Of a stretch of 64,000 nt of DNA, positions 24,263 to 36,100 are shown one piece after another. Where the stretch lies: the NCBI RefSeq assembly GCF_964355755.1, contig NC_092672.1, positions 13,760,501-13,824,500 on the forward strand, read 5' to 3'. Each line of letters opens with the position of its first letter. Position 1 is the stretch's first letter. Position numbers and translations under genes: made by a program. The DNA comes from Antedon mediterranea (Eukaryota > Echinodermata > Crinoidea > Comatulida > Antedonidae). Under the pieces are notes generated by a model. It saw only the letters and a list, made by a program, of their open reading frames with translations, was not told the origin of the DNA and searched no databases.

Positions 24263-25570
24263 GAAATGTAGGTTCCAATCGTAATTGGCGCTCTTGAAAT
24301 AATTTCAAAAAAATGCAAAAAAATGGCATGAAAAGTTAAGAGTTCAGATGTCGGCCATCCTGGAAACAGCACACATATTGAGAAAGCTGTTATGTCTCTA
24401 AGCTTCTTATTTCGTTTGTTTCCCAAGGTGAGATCTCGGTACCACCGAGCCATACACTGACTAAAAGTTGTAGAAAGATTCCTCCGTGTATTTACTATGC
24501 AGTAACCACTTTGATGCAGATAGATTATTACATACCGCAATGAATTATATTTTTTTACTATGATGACATCTCAAAAAATATAAATAAAAAAAATGATGCA
24601 CTGTCAAACTATATACTTTTAAATTTAACATATGAACATTTAAAAAAAAAAGTTAATGTTAAGTTTGTTATTTCTTATGATTATTAATGATGACTTAATC
24701 AACCTTTATTCTTTTAATTTCATATTAAAGTATACATAAGATACACTTTAAGAAAATGAAATGCAAAATAGGTGTTCCCGAGCATTCTGACGATCTATAT
24801 TAATTTTAAAATTTAGCATATTTTCACCATTTTAACTTACACGTGCGTAGCGTGTCACTTTTGAGGTGCTCGTGTAACGTAATTTCGAGTTGAAACGTGA
24901 ATCAAATATGATGATATTATTAAAGAAAGTTTGTAAAACTGAAATCGGGCAAAAAGAGTGCGTATTAATGTTTAACGCGCAGAGCGCATGCAAAAATCTG
25001 CGCACTCATGGCAATTTTTAAAAAACTTAAAATTGACTGAAACGTACTCTAATTTCATCGAAAATAAATTTTGACAATTTTGAAAATTTTAAGCGCGCAT
25101 ACGCATGCGTTATATGCGCTACGCACGTAATTGTATTGCCATATGATGAAATATGACCTGAAATTTATGAGTTAAATTTTATTTAATTGTGATTCATGCT
25201 TGTGAAGATATGATTACAAACGTGATTTCGTTAAATCGTGCGTAGACCGCGTAAATTTTTGATTGCGCACCGTGAAAAACATAACTACATAGATTCCTGG
25301 CCATAAGGAATATACTCTGAAAAATTGACTTAGCTATATAAAACTGACATCAAGACAAGGCCATATACAAGTTAGTGTTTACCGACCGACCAACCAACCG
25401 ACCGACCGACCGACCAACCAACCGACCGACCGACCGACATAGTGAGCTGTAGAGTCGCGTTCCACGCGACTAACAATAACAAGGCCATATACATGGCTGC
25501 AGTCGAGTGCTCAAGTTAGTGTTTACCGACCCACCGATCAACCGACCGACATGGTGAGCTGTAGAGACTA
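24263..25570. repeat. Dispersed non-coding element ending in CGAC-core units
   Basis: Part of 24263-24860 is found inverted at about 57590-58015 and 24838-25355 matches 9800-10260. It closes with two CGAC-core units, 25355-25470 and 25476-25569. It may be the 3' region of the LINE fragment before it or an independent non-autonomous element. Confidence 0.6.
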
Positions 25571-26944
25571 ATAAAAATATAATAACAAGCAAAAGCAAGC
25601 TACATGCAAACAATACAGTTACATACAGATCCTTCATCGAAATGCAACTGCCCAGCGTTTGGAGACGGAACCCAAACCACTTCGTTTAATGATGTTTTTA
25701 TGGGATGATTTATGGAAAATCGGTGACGATAACTTTAATAATGAGTGTTATATAAAAGTGTCTCAAAGAACAATTTTGAACTAAAATTGGCGATTAGCGC
25801 TTCGTAACACTCCATTGGCCTTACCGATTGGATATTTAATTAATGCATTTTGCTTAAAACTGATATTTTATGCAAATTGTGAAAACCGTTATGGCGCTCT
25901 GATTTCAGTGTGTCTTACGCCTACACGAATCAGTATACAATAGGCAATCAGAGAAACGCTACATAGAGGTGACCCATAGCCCTACAGTATGCGGCCTAAA
26001 ATAAATGCGCATTCTCATAATATTACATCTCTCTGGGATAATATTAAGAAACACAACGATAGACAATATTCAGATATTCATAATATTGTACTTACAAGGC
26101 TTACTTAATATATACGTTCTTGAATTTCAATTACGTGGCCCGGTATAACTGCACAGTACTAACGCGTTCTTCGTGGAATGCCTCATATCAGGATAACTGG
26201 TTGCGGGAAATTTAAATTAGGTTAGATCGGTTGAAAAAGCTGAATTGTATGGCGCGCTATTTGTGAATAATACTAATGGTAGGCCTGATATTGTATTTTT
26301 AGGTGGTATACATTTCGTCACCGATATAGATATGACCGTATGAATGCAATTAATATTAATTCTTTATTTGTCCACTTATTTTCAGAGTGGAAATTCTTTT
26401 TATATGCAAATACATATAGCATATAAAAATATTTTAACAGCAGTATACATATGATTTAATACATATATTTTTTGTATAAATTATTTATTAATAAACATTT
26501 TTTGTCCTAATTAGGCCTACCATTGCTGTTACCAGCATTTCCAATATTTCTAATATTAACGATATCAAGAAAGAGATCATGAACATGAAAACTCCTTATA
26601 ATTAAATATTAATCAGTGTAAACAAATTACGCTAGTTTTCTTTATATTACATAATATTATTGTGCCTCTGCATTCAGTATGTTTAGTGCTAATTACATTC
26701 TCTACTTACCTTTTACCTTTTATGGAAAGTATTATGAATGATGGGGTTTAACATTCATATTATAGCCTACATTCAATTTGAACACATCTGAATTATATAC
26801 GTCTGTGTAAAGTTACTGTACACTTCTTATTATATTATATGTTGAATCGGGCATGAATCAAAATGAAAAAAAATAAACAAGCCATGGTTTTATACTGTAG
26901 TATGACTAGCGGTGAGTAGTTTCACACATTCTTCTATAGTTGTC
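25571..26944. other. Intergenic/3' flank of the receptor gene
   Basis: No coding sequence is supported. Possible minus-strand polyadenylation words (AATAAA) occur near 26360, but the 3' end of the receptor transcript cannot be placed. Confidence 0.4.
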
Positions 26945-27185
26945 TTACAATAAACATGTTTCGTAAATATTCTGTTCATTGTCAATTGATTCGTAGACTT
27001 TCTCATCTTGTTCTTTGTAACTCTGGTATATAGTATTCTTACTCACGTAATGAACATTCTGGTAAATTAAAGAATTGTCTGTAGTCCCTTTGGTGTTGGC
27101 TCCGTTTGGTTTACATCGTCGAATCAGGATTATTGTCACCAAAAACAAAATAAACACAAGTGACGGAATTGTTCCACCCAGTATT
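26945..27185 (-). CDS. Receptor exon 18: transmembrane segment and tyrosine-rich tail
   Basis: The last exon begins ILGGTIPSLVFILFLVTIIL, a single hydrophobic span followed by the stop-transfer RRCK. The tail of about 58 residues has six tyrosines: LIYQNV (Y1309), Y1314, Y1321, Y1324, VYESI (Y1332) and IYETC (Y1342). LIYQNV fits the ITIM consensus and also Y-x-N, a Grb2-SH2 type site. Signalling is inferred only. The chain ends ETCLL at the stop. Confidence 0.75.
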
Positions 27186-30100
27186 CTAAAATAAAACAAA
27201 ATAATATTTACTTACATAAACCAGCTTAATATAGTATGTTACTAAAACTTGGTGTAATGAAAATCCACAAATGAAATTTACTAGTGTTTCTAATATTAAT
27301 AATTTTCATTATTTTCAATTTTCCAATAAATTATTGTCATAACATTTTTTTTCTCATATTAAAACGAAACCGATCTAATAAAGTACTTTTTAGTAGCTTT
27401 ATCATTAGTAATTTACTCTGCATTAAACCTACTACTGTAACATTGATCAGGGTTTACTTTAAGTATGCTCCTCAGTGAAAAATAATGCTTCTCATATTTT
27501 TCAACATCTGCAGGATTCAAAATGGTGTAAGGCCCTCGCTAATACGGAATGCTTTACCGTTCTGGATTTTGGAGATGTCGCCTTTAAACTTAAGGTCAAG
27601 GAAACCCTCCTTGAAACGACCTATAAATTACTCAAGGAGCCGGGCTGCCGGGCCCTGGTCCCCAGTATTTCATGTTAATACTCACCCCCCCCCCCTCTCC
27701 CCACCTACTATTAAAAACGGATCTGCGCCGTTGATTCAGACTATAGGCCTAATCACACATCAGGGCTTATACAAATTGTAACAAATTTAATAATAAAAAT
27801 AATATTAAGTGACGTAGCCAAATTATAGCATTGTATCATGTTAATACTACTAGATCTAAAGGGTATAACTAATATAATTTTTTAAATTATATATGCATTG
27901 AATAGTTAAAATTACATTATTTCCCGTTCTGTGTGTAATTTTGTGTGAAACAACAGAATCCAGTAGAACCACCAACACCCGTCATCTAATTTGGTTTTAC
28001 GTTTGTGAAAGTTGTTTTTAGCCTAATTCATCACATTACTAAACTCAGTAGTTTCATTTGTTCAACCAAAGGCTAAATCAGAATGGTAGACTAAGTTTAT
28101 TCGTGGGACTTCTGATTATAGGTAGTACTAATCTAAATTTGCAACGAGAAGCGTTTGTGTATCTGTGTTATGTTATTATAGACAAACGAGGTTATTTTGT
28201 GTATACTGAAAAGCTTATAAAGATGATTTAAATAAATAAAGATGTAAAATGTAACATTACATTATATACTTCTTATACTTTGTGTACGTCGTATCTGATG
28301 CATTAGTTACATTAAAGAAGCGGATTGTAACAAAATCGGTCTTCGTGTTTCCAATTACATCAGTAGCCTTCACAAAAAATATGAACGTTTCTTCATAATC
28401 AATATCTCTCAGTTCAATTGTCACCATTCCATTCTAAAATACGACAAGTTCGAGACTCTCAGTTTTAACATTCTCCGTTGCTGTTTCAAATTAATTGTTT
28501 TCAAATCAAATTAAATACTATTTATTTGTCATGTGTAAAATATTATATAAATATAAAAACATAACATTATTACTACTACTACTACTACTACTCATCAAAT
28601 TTAATAGTTGTATTAAGACACATCATTATTTTTATTTCTATATATTATAATTAACAAAAACAAATCCACAAACATTATGACAACAAAACATTAGGTTCCC
28701 ATATTTGGTAGAATCCGGCCTAAAAGCATTTGTTGTAACCACTTTGGTATTTGACAAGTACCTTATTATTCGGCAATATCGTCCATTCCTGTTCCAGTTC
28801 ATCGCCTTTTTCCACATCTGTTACATTCTTTGTTTCCAGAAAGTAATAATAATTCATGGTTGTAACTAAATATTCGAATTTCACAATGCCCTCTTTATTT
28901 GGAATAGCTGATAAGGGCCGTCCTGGTGGCTGGGCATTTGAATCGTACGTCTCTTCAAAATCGTCGCCAATTGTTTCGATTGCAAGTAAGAAACCTTCAT
29001 CGACATGTAATTTGTTCTGAAATCGCTTTTCCCATGATAACATTACCTAACAATTGGAACGATAACATTAAATATCAGCAAAAACAAACAATAAAACGTA
29101 TTTTGGTATAGTAGAAATTGTCCCGTCGTACCGCCACGCTGAAGGTGTCGCTTTTCAATCTAATTTGAACAGTATCATGACACCCCCAGTCGTTAGAAAA
29201 TCTGTATATCCTCATCTTATCGTCTCAAAATTAATGTATTTATTATCAGTATATCACCAGACGGTTTATATATGTCCGAAAATCTACCAATAATAATATT
29301 GACAAATTTAATTAATGAATAACCCTAATACTTAATAAATGTACATTTACTTTGTTTTGTTTGTTTCCATTTATTTTAACTTCTGAATTGTTGGCATACT
29401 TCACGCCTCCAACTATGACATCGATAGAACTATCATCTACAAATGATATTTCACTCTGGTTATCAAAAATGAAACACCGTCGAGCATTACGAGTGTTACC
29501 AGCACTATCATTAACACTCAAGACTACACAGTATACACCTATGTTAATGAAAAGCAAACACAAACATAGTTATATAACGTTATACTGTACGTCTGTCCTC
29601 AATATAAAACTGTAGATGACCTTTGTTCTAATGTTATGTTTGTTTCGATTATCTTTAAAAACGCTATCATAAGAATATGTGTTTGTTTTATTTTGAATCT
29701 ATTAATAATGTGTATATAGTACAACAATAGATCCAGTGAAACTCAGTTACTCCTTCCACAGAGATAGTAGAAATGTCCATTGGTGTTCTTAACAGTTATT
29801 CAAAATAGAAAAAAACACTGCCGAAGGACCAAACATGATTTTGTGATCATTATGGGATGAAGTTTTTAAAGTAATTTCTAAATTTTATCTTAAAGTGCCC
29901 TTTAAGAATATTCCATAAAAACACTATAGTGGAAATGAATATATTTACAAAATAGACCAAATTCAGATCACTGTATTTCTTTTGGCATAGTTTTTTTTTC
30001 TTTCTAAATATAACGATTATTAAAACTATTTAATGCACGTTGTTGAAACACAGAAGTCAAACCAGTCAAATATCTCCATATTCCTGTTCTCGGTGATTCA

Positions 30101-33100
30101 AAATCAATGTGTTTAATGAAATGAATAATAATTGCATCATATAGGACCAATAATTAAAAACACACATGTATATACTTGACATCTGATTAGTTAATTTCGG
30201 ACAATATGGTAATGGTTCTATAACTCGGCAGCTTTTAGTATTTTATGCGAGCTAGTGGTCTGTTCGAAACAAACTTGTATTATGCACCGTCTATCTGTTC
30301 TAATCTGCGGCCAAAATCTGAGAGCGTTGCCTTTCTTTTTGAATAGTTTAGTCGCCGAGGGTTAGCTGCCGTCAAAAATAGAAAATTCTTAATCATTGAA
30401 CTGATAGACATTTCTTATTCTATACTACAGTAAATTACCTGGCGATGTGGGATTAAATATGGCCGTAAATGAATGTTCAGGTTGTGAAAACTTTAAAGTA
30501 ATACATTCGTCAGAAACATCAAGACTTCTATTGAAAGGAATCATTTTGCAAACTTTTGCATTATAGATTGAAACTCCGGATATTGCATCAAACCATGCCG
30601 ACCACGTGATTCTCAACTCACTCTGAAACAAAATAAAGAGAGAGATAGAATAATAATGGCTTTACATGACATTTATATTTTTATCAATTATATTTCAACA
30701 GACACGTAAACAAAATAAATTAATACCACAGCAATAATTAAAAAGTTCTCTAATTAATTAACATGTTCAAATAATAATAGCAATAACGATGAAGGTGTGT
30801 AGATACAGCTGACAATGACACACGCTAGGTCATTTAATTGAAAAACTAACCAATAATATATGCTACTGAAATAGGGTTCTGTCTGATATTAATAATTGCG
30901 GTGATAACAATAATAATTAATTATTAAATTTATGAATTCCTTACAGATTTAGTGTACCTATCACTGATTTCCAGCGCATTTCCAGCGCATGTTGAAGCTC
31001 GTGTAGTTGAAACTGAACAGTGAGTTGGTGGATTAAAGTCTACAACTACGTCCAGGTACCTCACTGAGCTTTTACCTTCGTAATATATTGAGCTGGGAGG
31101 GTCATGGATTATATTCAGGAATCCTCCATTGGTGGAGGAAGTTGTAATGACTAAGCTGAAAATAACATAGAATACAGAATACAGAATGTATTGATCCAAC
31201 AGGAAATTCGTTTCGTTAACAAGCTCTCAAACAATTAATTAAAAATATATAAAAAGTCATGAATACAAAATACAAGATCTTATAAAAATACGAATAAACC
31301 TCAAAATAGACAAAAATATAAAAATACTATATCGTAACATATATAATATATAGAAAAATAGATATATATTACCAGTATTATATACAGTTAAAACAAATTA
31401 CATATTCAATCTATCTTTTAATAGTTGCGTTATATAAATGGCAAGAATTTGGAACAAATAGATAGCAGTGTGTGTGTTTTAACAATGGGTTTATGTATGT
31501 TTCATCACTTTATTTATTGTTAATAATTTTATGTGTTAATTTTAAGTGGTCATTCAATCAAACATTTAATGTCTATACAAAATGTAGTATATAGATTTAC
31601 TAACAATAATGGATAAGATAGAACTATTATAACTAAAATAACTCATTCTATTAACATTTTTGGTGATGTCATCTGAGATTCATTGCCCGCTCCAATTATC
31701 TCATTCATTGATCTAATATCATTTGTGTTTTAAGTAAGTCACGTGTTTCATGTTTGAGATCAGCCTGAAAAAGGTTTGTATAAAATATAACATACCTGTC
31801 ACCATTTTGAAGGTTTCCTTCTAAATGTGCATATTCATCACATGTATGTAAGTTTTCATTTGGATAACTTCTGCTATAGTTTAAATTACAATCTATATTT
31901 CCAGCATCGAGAACATAGTTTTCTATAAGATAAGATACAATAATTAATATTTGGAATACAAACTCTATCATCATTTTCTCTCTTAACTTGAATGCACATT
32001 TACAACATAACTTATACTGATACTAATACCGTAATAAACTGTAAATTGGCATTAAGAAGGCTTTCGTACCTCTATTCACAGTCCAGTTTATAGCAGCTGC
32101 AATGACTCCTACTTTAAAATCACTGATATAGTAAGGATATGGATATTCGGATTCTGGAGGACCAGTAAATTTGGTGTGCCAAATTACAGATATCTTGGTG
32201 ACGTGTAAAGAACTATAATATGCAGGAATGTTTGGCAACATATTATGGCATGGGATGTCTGCAGTATAATCTTCATCGTTTTCATAAAGTACTACTGAGC
32301 ACTGAGTTACCGTAGATCCAACAGATACTATAAATAAATAAATAAATCAATTAATTGATTGATTGAAAATAATAATATAATTACCACATATATTGTTTGA
32401 AGGTTTGCATGGCGAAATCAAATGTTGATATAAAGTTTGCGGTACACCACGTATATTATTTCTGAAAAGAACTGTTGAGTTTGAGGACGATCAAAGCATA
32501 TTGATCGAAACGTCGAGAAACTTAACAGTTCTTTTCAGAACTAATACACGTGGTGTACCGCAGACTTTATATCAACATAGTTACCACACTTACGATAATA
32601 CTTTTACATTCGAGCAATCTATTCGATTAGAAAACTATGTGCATCATGAAAATCCACCTGATATTGGAGGAACTTACTACGCTAGACACATGACAGTTGA
32701 GCTTAAGGGCGTGCTAAACTTGAATTTTTTCCGTTTTGTTTAGTGTTTGTTTCGTAATTTCAATGTACTGTATCTCTAATTCTGGAAGCTTATTTGAATA
32801 AATTGAATAATTTGTTTTACATACTTGCCATGCAGTTGATGTCCATATTGAAATCTGGATGACAATTACAGCTATTGGTAGAAGAGTTACACGTGCCAGG
32901 GTAGCAAGAGTTGTGTTCATTTTTCCACATACATGTTTCTAGTGAGTAGTCTACACGTTAGTATAATACAATTCATTTATTCTATTTTTTGTATTTCTGA
33001 TGAGATCAATAGACATTTCGTAATATTTCTGATAATCTTATAACAGTCTTTTTTTGTGTGTTTCATTTATTTATTTTCCAATAAAAATGCATCAGGGATA

Positions 33101-36100
33101 AAAGTTTGCAAATTTGAATCTTGCTTCCTATGAAAATAGTCTGTTTTTCGGAAACTGTAAACTAATATACTATTTTGTTTGTTTTGTTAATAATTAAAAT
33201 TGTGAGAATAAAAAAAATGAATTACTTTACTTGGAAAGGTTTTGCCAGTTTAATTATAATCGTTATTCACTTACCAAAAATAGATCAATCAATTGTATTA
33301 CAAAATACTATTGAATTTGTCTGAAATATTTGTTAAATGTAATAGTTTATTGTGGCTTTTTATAAGTAAACTCATTATTTCTGTTCATTTTTTTCTACAA
33401 AAGTTAATAACCTTATTAAAACTGCAACCATCTTCATTAATGTCACAATACATCTTTAATAAAACAATAAGTACATAGATTATATTTTTTTATTTTAACA
33501 TCAGTATCACTGATTTTTAACCAAAAAAATTAAAAATATAAATAATGTAAAAATCAATGTTTCCATATTCATAGATTATATCTCATGTTCACTGCAACTT
33601 ACCAACAACTCTAATAAGAACCGTACATGTATCCGAGTTGCCAGATTGATCTACAACCGTGAACTCAACGACACTTCCATTTTCATTCATTGGAAAAATG
33701 TCGCCAGATATGAATGGATTTGAGTTTACTTCAACAACGTCGCCACTGTTGTCAGTGACAACCGGAGAAGTCCAAGATACAGTTGCAGTTGGTCTACCAG
33801 TGTCAGTAGAGATGTACAAAACACCACCTGATGTCTCAATTAGATTGCCAGAGGTAATACTGATGTTACAAGTTATGAATGGGTTTTCGTTATCTAAGTG
33901 TAAAAAATACAATTTAATTGTATTTATGTTTACAAGAAAAACAATCATACATCTGAAAATCTATCAAGAGTTCTTGCTGAAGAAGATTAATAAGCAATTA
34001 TTTCGGCTAGTTGCAATAATAATGATGTTAAATTGTTATTAATGTATATTTTGAATTACACAGAAAACTCTAAACCGCATAATATAAGTAAACTCATTAT
34101 TTCTGTTAATTTTTTTCTACAAAAGTTAATAACCTTATTAAAACTGCAACCATCTTCATTAATGTCACAATACATCTTTAATAAAACAATAAGTACATAG
34201 ATTATATTTTTTTATTTTAACATCAGTATCACTGATTTTTAACCAAAAAAATTAAAAATATAAATAATGTAAAAATCAATGTTTCCATATTCATAGATTA
34301 TATCTCATGTTCACTGCAACTTACCAACAACTCTAATAAGAACCGTACATGTATCCGAGTTGCCAGATTGATCTACAACCGTGAACTCAACGACACTTCC
34401 ATTTTCATTCATTGGAAAAATGTCGCCAGATATGAATGGATTTGAGTTTACTTCAACAACGTCGCCACTGTTGTCAGTGACAACCGGAGAAGTCCAAGAT
34501 ACAGTTGCAGTTGGTCTACCAGTGTCAGTAGAGATGTACAAAACACCACCTGATGTCTCAATTAGATTGCCAGAGGTAATACTGATGTTACAAGTTATGA
34601 ATGGGTTTTCGTTATCTAAGTGTAAAAATACAATTTAATTGTATTTATGTTTACAAGAAAAACAATCATACATCTGAAAATCTATCAAAAGTTCTTGCTG
34701 AAGAAGATTAATAAGCAATTATTTCGGCTAGTTGCAATAATAATGATGTTAAATTGTTATTAATGTATATTTTGAATTACACAGAAAACTCTAAACCGCA
34801 TAATATAAGTAAACTCATTATTTCTGTTCATTTTTTTCTACAAAAGTTAATAACCTTATTAAAACTGCAACCATCTTCATTAATGTCACAATACATCTTT
34901 AATAAAACAATAAGTACATAGATTATATTTTTCTACAAAAGTTAATAACCTTATTAAAACTGCAACCATCTTCATTAATGTCACAATACATCTTTAATAA
35001 AACAATAAGTACATAGATTATATTTTTTTATTTTAACATCAGTATCACTGATTTTTAACCAAAAAAATTAAAAATATAAATAATGTAAAAATCAATGTTT
35101 CCATATTCATAGATTATATCTCATGTTCACTGCAACTTACCAACAACTCTAATAAGAACCGTACACGTATCCGAGTTGCCAGATTGATCTACAACCGTGA
35201 ACTCAACGACACTTCCATTTTCATTCATTGGAAAAATGTCGCCAGATATGAATGGATTTGAGTTTACTTCAACAACGTCGCCACTGTTGTCAGTGACAAC
35301 CGGAGAAGTCCAAGATACAGTTGCAGTTGGTCTACCAGTGTCAGTAGACATGTACAAAACACCACCTGATGTCTCAATTAGATTGCCAGAGGTAATACTG
35401 ATGTTACAAGTTATGAATGGGTCTTCGTTTTCTAAGTGTAAAAATACAATTTAATTGTATTTATGTTTACAAGGAAAACAATCATACATCTGAAAATCTA
35501 TCAAAAGTTCTTGCTGAAGAAGATTAATAAGCAATTATTTCGGCTAGTTGCAATAATAATGATGTTAAATTGTTATTAATGTATATTTTGAATTACACAG
35601 AAAACTCTAAACCGCATAATATAAGTAAACTCATTATTTCTGTTAATTTTTTTCTACAAAAGTTAATAACCTTATTAAAACTGCAACCATCTTCATTAAT
35701 GTCACAATACATCTTTAATAAAACAATAAGTACATAGATTTGATTTTTTTATTTTAAGATCAGTATCACTGATTTTTAACCAAAAAAAATTAAAAATAGA
35801 AATAATGTATAAATCAATGTTTCCATATTCATAGATTATATCTCATGTTCACTGCAACTTACCAACAACTCTAATAAGAACCGTACATGTATCCGAGTTG
35901 CCAGATTGATCTACAGCCGTGAACTCAACGACACTTCCATTTTCATTCATTGGAAAAATGTCGCCAGATATGAATGGATTTGAGTTTACTTCAACAACGT
36001 CGCCACTGTTGTCAGTGACAACCGGAGAAGTCCAAGATACAGTTGCAGTTGGTCTACCAGTGTCAGTAGAGATGTACAAAACACCACCTGATGTCTCAAT

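Noticed and set aside
28926-29111. Plus-strand frame MAGHLNRTSLQNRRQLFRLQ
   Set aside because: It is antisense to receptor exon 16, which has consistent splice phases.
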